NCBI RefSeq assembly: GCF_005280735.1
Contig: NZ_CP040078.1
Span: 1,984,001 to 2,048,000 of the forward strand
Source of the DNA: Trinickia violacea
GTDB taxonomy: Bacteria > Pseudomonadota > Gammaproteobacteria > Burkholderiales > Burkholderiaceae
Length of the DNA: 64,000 nucleotides
Direction: 5' to 3'
Numbering within the stretch: position 1 is the first letter of the stretch; every line of letters begins with the position of its first letter. The translations under genes and the position numbers were made by a program. The notes under the pieces are model-generated. The model did no database searches. It was not told the DNA's origin and was given only the letters and a program-made list of their open reading frames with translations. Positions 16,267 through 24,525 of the stretch are shown here, one piece after another.

Positions 16267-17076
16267 CTACTGAAATTCGGGGATGAGGAACGTTCGGAAA
16301 TCGAAGGAAGCGGGAACGCTGGGAAAGTAATCGGGAGGAGCGCCGCACATGCCGAGATACCTTGCATCCCACGCCTGATCTGTCTTCCGCTCTAGGCGAA
16401 AGTGCTTTTGCGACGAGCACTGAGTGTTGGTGTTGTCGAGGTTGGACACGGTCTGCCATTCGATGCTTAGGCGATCGCCGTCGATCTTGCAAATCTTCCC
16501 TTGCAGCAGCAACTTTGATGTTTGCGTTCCGCATACCTCTGGCCGCGCGTCAGAAGGCGAAAACGCAAGCGCAACCTGACTTCCAGGTCGAAAGTACTTT
16601 AATGGGTTGCTAAGAAAGCCTTGACCGATTTCATCGGTGGCTGCCGCTCCGTACATCTGTACGAACATGTTCAACGCGCGCCGCTTGTTCAACTTCGTTG
16701 CCAAGCCGAGAGACTGAGCCACTTGCAGCGTGTCGTCTCGCATCAAGACGGACCGAAGGCTTTCGGGATCGTCAGCAAGAACGGCCTCAGTTGCCGCAGA
16801 GTGGTTTGAGGTATTCAGAAGGTAGGAATTGGGCTGATATCCCAAGAGCAGCTTGGTGACTTCAGTGTCACCGGAGCGTATCGCTTGCATCAATGGCGTG
16901 TCACCGTGTGCGTCCTGGGTATTTTGTCTGGCCCCTTTCGTGATGAGCAACCGAATCAGCGGCGGATAGTGCGCTGGAACCGCTCTCGTCAAATCGTCGT
17001 TGTAGTCGTACTGGGCAAAGGCTGTGGCGGAAAAGGAAGTGAACGTGACGAGCGCCGCAAGATAAGCGATTTTCAT
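16267..17076 (-). CDS. Exported ankyrin-repeat protein of unknown function
   Basis: 269 residues. MKIAYLAALVTFTSFSATAFA is a clear Sec signal peptide with cleavage after AFA. Residues ~38-75 hold an ankyrin repeat (GDTPLMQAIRSGDTEVTKLLL) and the next ~35 residues a weaker one. The C-terminal ~110 residues contain several Cys (VCGTQTSK, KICKID, TQCSSQ, GMCGAPP), suggesting disulfides in the periplasm. Its ATG overlaps the stop of the acyltransferase gene upstream (ATGA), so both are probably made together. Low GC compared with the flanks. A periplasmic adaptor role is only a guess. Confidence 0.8.
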   Translation of the reverse strand: MKIAYLAALVTFTSFSATAFAQYDYNDDLTRAVPAHYPPLIRLLITKGARQNTQDAHGDTPLMQAIRSGDTEVTKLLLGYQPNSYLLNTSNHSAATEAVLADDPESLRSVLMRDDTLQVAQSLGLATKLNKRRALNMFVQMYGAAATDEIGQGFLSNPLKYFRPGSQVALAFSPSDARPEVCGTQTSKLLLQGKICKIDGDRLSIEWQTVSNLDNTNTQCSSQKHFRLERKTDQAWDARYLGMCGAPPDYFPSVPASFDFRTFLIPEFQ

Positions 17077-18320
17077 GCCGATGTTCCCAATGCGGATCGG
17101 GTGACTTCTCGACCAACCTTGCGAAAAGGCGTTTCGATAAAGCGATATGTCAATTCAGCGAGGCAAATGGCAGTTAACAAAAATGCGGCAAATTGCAACG
17201 CATAGCCGACGCGTGTCAGCTTGAGGGCATCGGGAACAGACTCATAGAGCCGGAAGTACAGGTCGTTATAGACATAGATGACCAACATATGACCGAGATA
17301 GAGTGAGTAGGATCGCGCGCCGATGTACTCCAGAGCGGTCGATACGATGGGGATCGGAAGGATCCAGCCTCGCTCGAGCGAGGCCAGTGCGACGAGAATG
17401 ACCGACACCGCTGCGTAGCTGCAAAACGCAGCGTTTGAAACGGAGAAGTACAACTCACCCGTTGTGCCCTCTAGCACTTGGGTGTTCGTGACCCCAGGTA
17501 GAAGCGCCAGGAGTGCGCAAAGAGACAAGCCGATTAGCGTTTTCACTACCGGAAGACACTTCGGATTCAGCACGGCGAGTGCGACGCTTGGCAAAGATGA
17601 CATGTCTCGCATTAGCGAGTCCGAGCGCCAAGCCAGTAGGCTTTTGTACTTCGGCGCGAGTAGCGCAAGAATCACGCCCAAGAAGAGTTCATCGAATCGC
17701 GTATGTGACAGATTAGCGATGTTGCCTGCGGTCAGCGGCCTCGCGATGAAGATGATAATGACGACACCCAGCCCGAGCGCGGCGAGCCGTCGTGAAGTAC
17801 TGCCGCAAAGGACGAGGAGGAGGGGCGCGATGAGATAAAAGTGCTCCTCGATCGACAAGCTGTAATAGTGCGCGAGGTTGTGGGAGATTCCACCGTACAC
17901 CATCGCATAGTTATAGATGCCGCCCGCGAATGCGATCCCCTCGCGAAAGATATCCTGCGGCTTAGCGAAATCGGCGATGCTGCCGGTCGCTGCCATGACC
18001 GTGGCGATCAGCCAGTAAAGCGCAATGTAGAAGAACGCGGACGGTGCAATCCGGAAAACGCGGCGAACATAAAATTCCACGATCGCACGTTGGCAGCTTT
18101 GCAAACGTTCGAGCGCGCTTGAGCCGAGGGAGGCGGGCAAGGTCCGGAGAAACGAAGCGGTGACGACAAATCCGGAGATGACGAAGAACAGGTCGACACC
18201 GGTGAAAGTCGAATACAGGAATGGGCTAACGAGCTGTTTGAATGGGGCGTGAACGAGGATCGTAAGCAGAACCGCGATGGCGCGAAGGCGTTCAATTTCG
18301 AGGTTCTTGCGAATGGTCAT
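17073..18320 (-). CDS. Acyltransferase-3 family membrane protein (OafA/YrhL type)
   Basis: About 415 residues from MTIRKNLEIERLRAIAVLLT, the standard opening of the family; the frame is open 26 codons further upstream. Roughly ten membrane helices. Family motifs seen: the N-terminal ERLRAIAV arginine, FFVISGFVVTASF, and RRVFRIAPSAFFY. These proteins move acetyl or other acyl groups from the cytoplasm onto sugars of O-antigen, capsule or lipid. Located upstream of the polysaccharide operon on the same strand, a surface-glycan O-acetylase is likely. There is no SGNH domain, in contrast to longer OafA forms. Confidence 0.88.
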   Translation of the reverse strand: MTIRKNLEIERLRAIAVLLTILVHAPFKQLVSPFLYSTFTGVDLFFVISGFVVTASFLRTLPASLGSSALERLQSCQRAIVEFYVRRVFRIAPSAFFYIALYWLIATVMAATGSIADFAKPQDIFREGIAFAGGIYNYAMVYGGISHNLAHYYSLSIEEHFYLIAPLLLVLCGSTSRRLAALGLGVVIIIFIARPLTAGNIANLSHTRFDELFLGVILALLAPKYKSLLAWRSDSLMRDMSSLPSVALAVLNPKCLPVVKTLIGLSLCALLALLPGVTNTQVLEGTTGELYFSVSNAAFCSYAAVSVILVALASLERGWILPIPIVSTALEYIGARSYSLYLGHMLVIYVYNDLYFRLYESVPDALKLTRVGYALQFAAFLLTAICLAELTYRFIETPFRKVGREVTRSALGTSA

Positions 18321-18482
18321 CGCTAGCGGTCCGGGAAAGGTGGGCGCATCCGTGACGGCCGATTGTACGCGCGACAGACTCTTAGGTGTGGCTCCCAAAG
18401 GGAAAGTTGTCGCTTGTTGGCGATATGAGGGCGACTGATGCGCGCCGTGTCATCTGATATCTCATAGCTGCACGAATTTTGC

Positions 18483-19691
18483 TTAAGCAGTCGTGCCTGA
18501 CCGCATGAACATTCGCAAGACCGCGGCTCGAGCCGGCTTTTCCAGCGTTCGATAGATCAGGGCTGAGAGCATCAATGTGACGGCAAGAAACGCGATGCAT
18601 CGGCCGACAATCATTGGAACATGCTTTGAGATGTCAGTGTCCGGGCTAACGGTGAACAAGGGGAAAAGGTCGGTGTGGACGAAGTAGAGCGAGTAGCTGA
18701 TCTCGCCCACCAACATAAAGGGAGCAAATGACAAGATCTTCGCTGCGAGCCCGCGCTCGCGGCTCAAGAGATAAATAGCGGGCGGCACCGAGGCCGCGTA
18801 TCCGAAGTGTATGGCCGTGCCCTCGAACAGAAGGGGCGCGGATATTCCGATCTCGCTAAGAAAGGACACCGCGATATACAGAAGGCTACTCATCCCGATC
18901 AGAAGCCCTAGCCGGTCCGCATGAATCGACACGCTACGTTGCCGGCGCGCGAGCCAGATCTCCGCAATACCCATGCCTGCAAAGAACTCAAAGCAACGCC
19001 CGTATGGGCAGTAATAGACTAGCCACGAATAAACGCTAAGAGATCTCGATTCGCCGAGCCTTGTTGCGATCCAGTGCTGCACTGTCCCCGAATCGGAAAC
19101 GATGACGAAGAGGCCGCGCGCGGCTATCGACGCGATCACGATCAAGAGCCCGCGCGAGAGGGAGGGCGTGCTGTTTCCTCGGGCCAGGATAAGCGGAATA
19201 AAAAGCACGTAAAAGAACAACTCCGCGCTGACCGACCAGGCAGGGTTGCCGAAATACTGGGACGCAGTGACATTGACGCCATTGATAACGGCATAAAACC
19301 AGGATTGCATGCCGACGAGGTAGATCGGGAGGGTTGTCACGTATAGCGATGCACTGGACGCATCCCCGCTCGCGACGGATCGCGCCATGTTCAGTGCGAA
19401 ATTGACCAGCACGTAGGCGATCATCAGCGGATAGAGACGGGCAATGCGCGCGAATATGAAATGGAGGACGCCCTCTGAACGGTTGGCGGAGATCCGATGA
19501 GCGTAGTTGTAGTACATCACGAAGCCGCTGAGCACAAAGAATGTCGTCATGCCGAGGATGCCGGTTTTGATCAGCGCCGGCTTGGCGGCCGTCACTCCTA
19601 ACGGAAGCATCAGAAGTGTCATGTGATTGATCACGATGAGCAGGGCTGCGATACCTCTAAGACTTGTCAATGGATGGATCGTCGGTCGCAT
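18483..19691 (-). CDS. Second acyltransferase-3 family membrane protein
   Basis: About 402 residues from MRPTIHPLTSLRGIAALLIV, the conserved first-helix motif; an open frame runs 37 codons upstream but would add a polar, unconserved tail. FFVLSGFVMYYNY and ARIARLYPLMIAY are the family motifs. About ten helices. It is not closely similar to its neighbour at 17073-18320, so it is not a recent duplicate. Probably another O-acyltransferase for a surface sugar. GC is lower than in the flanking metabolic genes, and the 162-bp gap to the next gene shows no clear signal. Confidence 0.87.
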   Translation of the reverse strand: MRPTIHPLTSLRGIAALLIVINHMTLLMLPLGVTAAKPALIKTGILGMTTFFVLSGFVMYYNYAHRISANRSEGVLHFIFARIARLYPLMIAYVLVNFALNMARSVASGDASSASLYVTTLPIYLVGMQSWFYAVINGVNVTASQYFGNPAWSVSAELFFYVLFIPLILARGNSTPSLSRGLLIVIASIAARGLFVIVSDSGTVQHWIATRLGESRSLSVYSWLVYYCPYGRCFEFFAGMGIAEIWLARRQRSVSIHADRLGLLIGMSSLLYIAVSFLSEIGISAPLLFEGTAIHFGYAASVPPAIYLLSRERGLAAKILSFAPFMLVGEISYSLYFVHTDLFPLFTVSPDTDISKHVPMIVGRCIAFLAVTLMLSALIYRTLEKPARAAVLRMFMRSGTTA

Positions 19692-19821
19692 TGCGTGTGC
19701 TGGCGGGCGAGGCGGTTGTCGAGCTTGTTGAGCCTGGTGACCGGCCCGATGAGACAACGGTAGCGAAAAGACTATACCTCGCTGATTGCCATTCGTCGCC
19801 ACTCTGTGAGGCGGAAACGGA

Positions 19822-21279
19822 CTAACACTGCATCACCTTGGCCAGCCTCTTTAGTGCGGCATCGATATCTTCCGCACTGATCCCGCCATACCCGAACAGC
19901 AGCCCATGCCGTGCCGGCTGGCTCGCATAGAACGCCGCGATTCCATAAAGACCGATCGACGCCTCGGCCGCGGCCGCGATCAACGGGCCTTCTTCGATGC
20001 CGTTCTTCAACAGCGCCGTCATATGGATTCCCGCTGCGGGAACCAGCGGCTCGAACCAAGGCGCGAGGTCGCCGCTCAGATGCGCGATCAGTACGCTGCG
20101 CCGCGCCTCGTATTGCTTGCGGATGCGTCGCAGATGCCGCGCGAAATCGCCGTCGAGCATGAAGCGCGCGAGCGCGGTTTGCGTGAGCGTCGTCGTATGC
20201 CAGTCGCCGATCTGCTTGGCTTTTTGAAGCGCCGGATTCAGCGAGCGCGGCGGTATCACGTAGCCCACGCGCAGCTCGGGAAAAATCGTCTTCGAAAACG
20301 TGCCGACATACGCCACGACCCCCGCACGATCGAGACTCTTCAACGATTCCATCGGCCGGCCTTCGAAGCGGAATTCGCCGTCGTAGTCGTCTTCGACGAT
20401 CACCGCGCGGTGCCGCTGCGCCCATTCGAGCAGCTCGACGCGCCGCTCGAGGCTCATCGGCATGCCGAGCGGAAATTGATGCGACGGCGTGACGTAGACG
20501 AGCCGCGCATCTTTGGGCAAGTCCGCTACGACGAGACCTTGTGCATCGACGCGCACGCCGGCCACTTTCGCGCCGAGCGCCGCAAAGGCGGCCCGCGCGG
20601 GCGGATAGCCGGGATCTTCGACGGCGACGACATCGCCCGGCTTGATGCACACGCGCGCAAGCAGATCGAGCGCCTGCTGCGCGCCTTGCGTGACGATCAC
20701 GTCTTGCCAGCTGCAGGCGACTGAGCGGCTGAACGCGACATAGCGCGCCACCGCGAGGCGCAATTCCTGTTCGCCGGCCGGGTCGCGATAGTGGCCGCGG
20801 CTTTTCGCTTGCATTCGCAACGCGTGGCCGAATGCGCGGCGCCAGGCATCGAAGGGGAATTGCGTTTTATCGGTGACGCCGCCCATGAAATCGAACGGCA
20901 ATGGCGGATGCGGCGTGGGCATCGACAGCGATTCCGGCACTTCCGACCACACCGAGTAGGCCTGAAGGAGCGTGTCGCCGACCTCGATGTCGGGCGAGCG
21001 CTTTTCGGCTACCGGCAAGTGTTGCGGCGCCCGTGTGAGGCCGTCGGCGACGAACGTGCCGTCGCCCTGTTGGGCGCGCAGATAGCCCTCGGTGATCAAG
21101 CGCTCGAAGACTTCCAGCGTCGTCTTGCGCGACACGCCGAGTTGGGTGGCGAGTTCGCGCGTCGATGGCAGGCGCTGCCCGCCGGCGAGCCGTCCGTCGA
21201 TGATGCCGGCCCGAAGTTGCCGGTAGATCTGGCCGGTCAAGTCCTGGCGGTCGTGGAGGCGGATGATCGGTATGTCCAT
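19822..21279 (-). CDS. MocR/PdxR-type GntR-family regulator with aminotransferase domain
   Basis: 485 residues from MDIPIIRLHDRQDLTGQIYR. Residues ~10-80 are a GntR winged helix (LPSTRELATQLGVSRKTTLE, then YLRAQQGDGTFV). The rest is a fold-type-I aminotransferase domain: VTQGAQQALDLLARV, VEDPGYPPAR, VIVEDDYDGEFRF and Lys in YVGTFSKTIFPELRVGY. Such regulators sense PLP, GABA or amino compounds and control adjacent genes. The neighbouring MFS gene upstream is on the same strand, not divergent as is usual for MocR targets, so its target is unclear. Confidence 0.92.
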   Translation of the reverse strand: MDIPIIRLHDRQDLTGQIYRQLRAGIIDGRLAGGQRLPSTRELATQLGVSRKTTLEVFERLITEGYLRAQQGDGTFVADGLTRAPQHLPVAEKRSPDIEVGDTLLQAYSVWSEVPESLSMPTPHPPLPFDFMGGVTDKTQFPFDAWRRAFGHALRMQAKSRGHYRDPAGEQELRLAVARYVAFSRSVACSWQDVIVTQGAQQALDLLARVCIKPGDVVAVEDPGYPPARAAFAALGAKVAGVRVDAQGLVVADLPKDARLVYVTPSHQFPLGMPMSLERRVELLEWAQRHRAVIVEDDYDGEFRFEGRPMESLKSLDRAGVVAYVGTFSKTIFPELRVGYVIPPRSLNPALQKAKQIGDWHTTTLTQTALARFMLDGDFARHLRRIRKQYEARRSVLIAHLSGDLAPWFEPLVPAAGIHMTALLKNGIEEGPLIAAAAEASIGLYGIAAFYASQPARHGLLFGYGGISAEDIDAALKRLAKVMQC

Positions 21280-21360
21280 TGCAGCGGTGATCTGGATTCG
21301 GAGAACAGGGAGGGTTTGCGGCACGCCGTCTCGCGGACGGCTTGCTTTGGTTGGCTTTGA

Positions 21361-22590
21361 TTAAGCGGCGTGCGTCGTGTGCTTGATTTTCGAGAAGAAG
21401 TCCGCAACGAACGCCAACGCAAGCGCGACGGCTCCGCACAGGAACACGAGCAGGTAGTCGTTGTGAAAGTGCGAGAACAGATACGAATAGCCATAGCCGC
21501 CCAGCGCCTGAAACAGCGCGAAGGCGGTGGTCGCCCGGCTCCATGCCGCGCGTTGTTCGTGGTGGTCGTGCGGGACGAGTTCGTGGATGCGTCCGAGCAC
21601 GAGCGGCACGATGCCGGGCGTGAAGATGCCGAGGATCACGGTGGCGGTGCCGATCAGCACCGCGTTGCCCGAGAAAGCCAGCAGCGCGACTGCCACGGCC
21701 TGCAGGGCGAGCCCCCAGCGATAGGCATTGCCGAACCCGATCCGGTCGCCGACGTTCCCGCAAATCAGGGGGCCGACGATCGCGGCGAGGCCATACAGCA
21801 CCCAGTAGCTCGCGCCGACCCCGGGCCCGCGCCCGAGACCGCGCGCGACGTAGTCGACGAGCAGAATCATCGCCGGGACGAGGCCGAGCGCATTCGCGGC
21901 GTACTGGCCATACAGCACGCGCATCGTGAGACCGCCGTGCCGATGCGCGAGGTGCGGCGCGGCGGCGTGCGGCGCCGGCGCGGGCGGATTCGAGGCGGGC
22001 CAGCCGAACCAGCTCACGGCGGTGAGCACGAGCGCAACCACGCCGAGGCCCAGCCACGTCTCGCGCAAGCCGTAGTGCAGGAGCTTCGGCACGAGCGTGC
22101 CGGACGCGGCGATGCCGAGACCGAGCCCCAGAAAGATCAGGCCGCCCACGAAGCCGCGGCGCGGCGCCGGAATATGCGGGAGGATCGACGTGGCCACGAG
22201 CACCATGATCGCGCCGCCGGAAATACCCGAGAGCAGCCGCCAGACGAAGAACCACGTCACCGAGAGCGGATACGCGCACGCGAAGAACGCCGCGGTGACG
22301 ACCACCATCAGCCAGCGCAAGGCGGTGCGGTTCGAGAGCTTGGCCGCAACCGGACGGCCCGCGAGCGCGCCGATCAGATAACCCGCGAAGTTCGCTGCGC
22401 CGAGCGTGACCGCCTCCGAGGAGCTGAACCAGTTCGCCTGAATCAGCGACGGAATGAGCGGCGTATACGCGAAGCGAGCGAGGCCGATGGCGACGAGGCT
22501 GCCGCACAGCCCGGCGAGCGTTGCGAACCACGCGCGGGCGTCCAGCGACGAGGATTCGCGCCCGTGGGCGGCGGATTGAAGTGAAGGCAC
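21361..22590 (-). CDS. YbfB/YjiJ-family MFS transporter
   Basis: 409 residues with 12 predicted membrane helices. The opening GLCGSLVAIGLARFAYTPLIP and LGAANFAGYLIGALAG are characteristic of the YbfB/YjiJ branch of the major facilitator superfamily. A His-rich loop (HAAAPHLAHRHGG) sits in the central cytoplasmic region. Substrate unknown. It lies 29 bp after the AhpD-like gene and 81 bp before the MocR gene, so the three may be co-transcribed. Confidence 0.9.
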   Translation of the reverse strand: MPSLQSAAHGRESSSLDARAWFATLAGLCGSLVAIGLARFAYTPLIPSLIQANWFSSSEAVTLGAANFAGYLIGALAGRPVAAKLSNRTALRWLMVVVTAAFFACAYPLSVTWFFVWRLLSGISGGAIMVLVATSILPHIPAPRRGFVGGLIFLGLGLGIAASGTLVPKLLHYGLRETWLGLGVVALVLTAVSWFGWPASNPPAPAPHAAAPHLAHRHGGLTMRVLYGQYAANALGLVPAMILLVDYVARGLGRGPGVGASYWVLYGLAAIVGPLICGNVGDRIGFGNAYRWGLALQAVAVALLAFSGNAVLIGTATVILGIFTPGIVPLVLGRIHELVPHDHHEQRAAWSRATTAFALFQALGGYGYSYLFSHFHNDYLLVFLCGAVALALAFVADFFSKIKHTTHAA

Positions 22591-22619
22591 GACCCCCTCC
22601 TAATGCAGCCACCTGAGCG

Positions 22620-23057
22620 CTACGCAGGTGTCTTGCGGAACGCGATGGCGAAGCGGTTCCAGCTATTGATCGTCGCGACGAGCAGCGTCAGATCGACGAT
22701 CTCCGCGTCGCTGAAATGCGGCCTGACGACTTCCCAAACCGAATCGGGCACGTGCTCGATCGAAACCAGCGTGAGCGCCTCGGTCCACGCCAGCGCGGCG
22801 CGCTCGCGGTCCGTGAAGAACGGCGTTTCGCGCCAGACCACGACGGTGGCGAGGCGTCGATCGGTTTCGCCGCCCTTGCGCGCATCGGCCGTGTGCTGGT
22901 CGACGCAGTACGCGCAGCCGTTGATCTGCGAAGCGCGCAGCCGTACCAGCTCGGTCAGCGACTTTTCGAGCGACGATTTGGCGATCTGCTCTTCGAGCGC
23001 GAGCATGGCTTTGACGGCGTGCGGGTTGGCTTTGTAGAAGTCGAGGCGAAGTTTCAT
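22620..23057 (-). CDS. Carboxymuconolactone decarboxylase/AhpD-like peroxidase family protein
   Basis: 145 residues from MKLRLDFYKANPHAVKAMLA; the open frame extends 19 codons upstream but this start has GGAGCC seven bases before it and matches the family. The redox motif INGCAYCVDQHTADARKGG contains the CXXC and downstream His of AhpD-type enzymes. It likely reduces peroxides or acts as a thiol-disulfide enzyme. Lying between Hmp and an efflux-type MFS transporter, it may belong to a stress response, but this is inference. Confidence 0.9.
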   Translation of the reverse strand: MKLRLDFYKANPHAVKAMLALEEQIAKSSLEKSLTELVRLRASQINGCAYCVDQHTADARKGGETDRRLATVVVWRETPFFTDRERAALAWTEALTLVSIEHVPDSVWEVVRPHFSDAEIVDLTLLVATINSWNRFAIAFRKTPA

Positions 23058-23179
23058 GATGAATGGGCTCCTGAAAGGGTGATCGGGTTGAATCCGGGTT
23101 GGAACACGCGACACCCTTAAAGATTAAGCGCCAAACTGGCATTCGCAAATGACCGATTTTTCGTATTTCCAGGTAACCA

Positions 23180-23219
23180 GTTGCCCGGGCCGTTGCCAAC
23201 GAGCAACGGCCTAGGCAAC
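23180..23219 (-). terminator. Hairpin downstream of hmp
   Basis: GGCCGTTGC (23188-23196) pairs exactly with GCAACGGCC (23203-23211) around a 6-base loop, and outer GTTGCC (23180-23185) pairs with GGCAAC (23214-23219). It begins 11 bp after the hmp stop on the minus strand. The U-tract is poor, so termination efficiency is uncertain. Confidence 0.6.
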
Positions 23220-23230
23220 TGTCGCGCCGG

Positions 23231-24412
23231 CTATTCGATCGCCGCCGCCGGGCCGAAGAACTCATAGCGGCTTTGCGATTCGGGCACGCCGATCGCCTTC
23301 AGATGACGCTTGACCGCCTTCATGAACGCAATCGGCCCAAGGAAGTACACGTCGACATCGCGCGTTTGCGGCAGCCAGCGCTTGAGGAGCGTCTCGTCGA
23401 GATAGCCGATCGCGTGCGCTTCCTGATCGCCGTCGCGGCGTTCCTCATAGCAGTAGAAACGCTTCAGTTGCGGGTGACGCGCGGCGAGCTTGTCGATCGT
23501 TTCGCGGAACGCGTGGACGCCGCCATGCCGCGCAGCGTGAATGAAATGCACGGGGCGATGGGTGCCGAGCGCCGCCTGCAGCATCGCAAGCGTCGGCGTG
23601 ATGCCGACGCCGCCGCTGATCAACACGAGCGGCTTGTCGCTGTCTTCGAGCGTGAAGTCGCCGGACGGCGCGAAGAGTTCGAGCGAAGCGCCTTCGCCGA
23701 CTTGCTCGTGCAGGAAGTTCGAGACCTTGCCGTTGGGCTCGCGCTTCACGCTGATCCGGTATTCCTGGCCGTTGGCCGCCGCGGAAAGCGAATAGTTGCG
23801 ACGCACTTCCTCGCCGTCGATCACGAGCTTCAAGCCGATATATTGGCCGGGATGAAACTCGAGCAGTTCGCCCCCGTCGGCGGGGCGCAGGTAGAACGAC
23901 GTGATCTCGTCGCTTTCCTTGATCTTGCGGGCGACGCGGAACTCGCGCGTGCCGCGCCAGCCGCCCGGCGCGTGTTCCTTTTCCGCGTAGGTCTTTTCTT
24001 CGAGGCCGATCAGGAGGTCGGCGAGCTGGCCATAAGCCGCTGCCCAAGCGTCGATCACGGCATCGGTGGCGATCTCCGCGCCGAGCACTTCGCGAATCGC
24101 GCGCAGCAGGCACTTGCCGACGATCGGATAATGCTCGGGCAGGATGTTCAGCGCGACGTGCTTGTTGACGATCTGCGAAACGAGGCCGCCGAGCTGTTCG
24201 AGCTGATCGATATGGCGCGCGTACATGAGCACGCCGTTGGCGAGCGCGCGCGGCTGCGCGCCGCTTGCCTGGTGCGTCTGGTTGAAAAGCGGGCGCACTT
24301 CAGGGTACTCGCCCAGCATCATTCCGTAGAAGTGCGTGATGAGCGCTTCGCCGCCGCTCTCGAGCAGCGGCACGGTGGCTTTGACGATGGCACGGTGTTC
24401 GGCGGATAGCAT
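23231..24412 (-). CDS. hmpA: Flavohaemoprotein, nitric oxide dioxygenase
   Basis: 393 residues, full length for Hmp. Globin domain residues 1-~140: MLSAEHRAIVKATVPLL, distal FYGMML, proximal-His region VNKHVALNILPEHYPIVG. FAD domain ~150-250 with HPGQYIGLKL and EVRRNYSLSAA; NAD domain ~260-393 with LISGGVGITPTLAML and the C-terminal YEFFGPAAAI. It turns NO and O2 into nitrate in the cytosol. The start at 24412 was chosen over an ATG 21 codons upstream because Hmp proteins begin here. It is divergent from norR, which should activate it. Confidence 0.96.
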   Translation of the reverse strand: MLSAEHRAIVKATVPLLESGGEALITHFYGMMLGEYPEVRPLFNQTHQASGAQPRALANGVLMYARHIDQLEQLGGLVSQIVNKHVALNILPEHYPIVGKCLLRAIREVLGAEIATDAVIDAWAAAYGQLADLLIGLEEKTYAEKEHAPGGWRGTREFRVARKIKESDEITSFYLRPADGGELLEFHPGQYIGLKLVIDGEEVRRNYSLSAAANGQEYRISVKREPNGKVSNFLHEQVGEGASLELFAPSGDFTLEDSDKPLVLISGGVGITPTLAMLQAALGTHRPVHFIHAARHGGVHAFRETIDKLAARHPQLKRFYCYEERRDGDQEAHAIGYLDETLLKRWLPQTRDVDVYFLGPIAFMKAVKRHLKAIGVPESQSRYEFFGPAAAIE

Positions 24413-24471
24413 CTTGTAGTGTCCTTGTGGAAGTTGACAGGTGGCTGGAAGCTCGCCAGCGCTGTCTATAT

Positions 24472-24486
24472 CCACGAACTGTGCCA
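24472..24486 (-). promoter_or_regulatory. Candidate sigma-54 (-24/-12) promoter of hmp
   Basis: On the minus strand TGGCACAGTTCGTGG has a perfect TGGCAC -24 element, but the -12 element reads GTGG instead of TTGC. It lies about 60 bp upstream of the hmp ATG. A second, weaker candidate with exact GG-N10-GC spacing (TGGCGAGCTTCCAGC) lies closer to hmp. NorR activates sigma-54 promoters in the known cases. Confidence 0.35.
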
Positions 24487-24492
24487 GAATAA

Positions 24493-24521
24493 AAGACTCG
24501 ATTAATCAACGTCTTATTAAT
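24493..24521. promoter_or_regulatory. AT-rich palindromic sequence in the hmp-norR intergenic region
   Basis: AAGAC (24493-24497) and GTCTT (24511-24515) form an inverted repeat around GATTAATC, itself a palindrome, and ATTAAT occurs at both 24501-24506 and 24516-24521. It lies just upstream of the norR start and upstream of the candidate hmp promoter, where enhancer-type NorR sites would be expected. It does not match the GT-N7-AC core known from E. coli NorR, so the bound protein is open. Confidence 0.3.
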
Positions 24522-24525
24522 TCGC

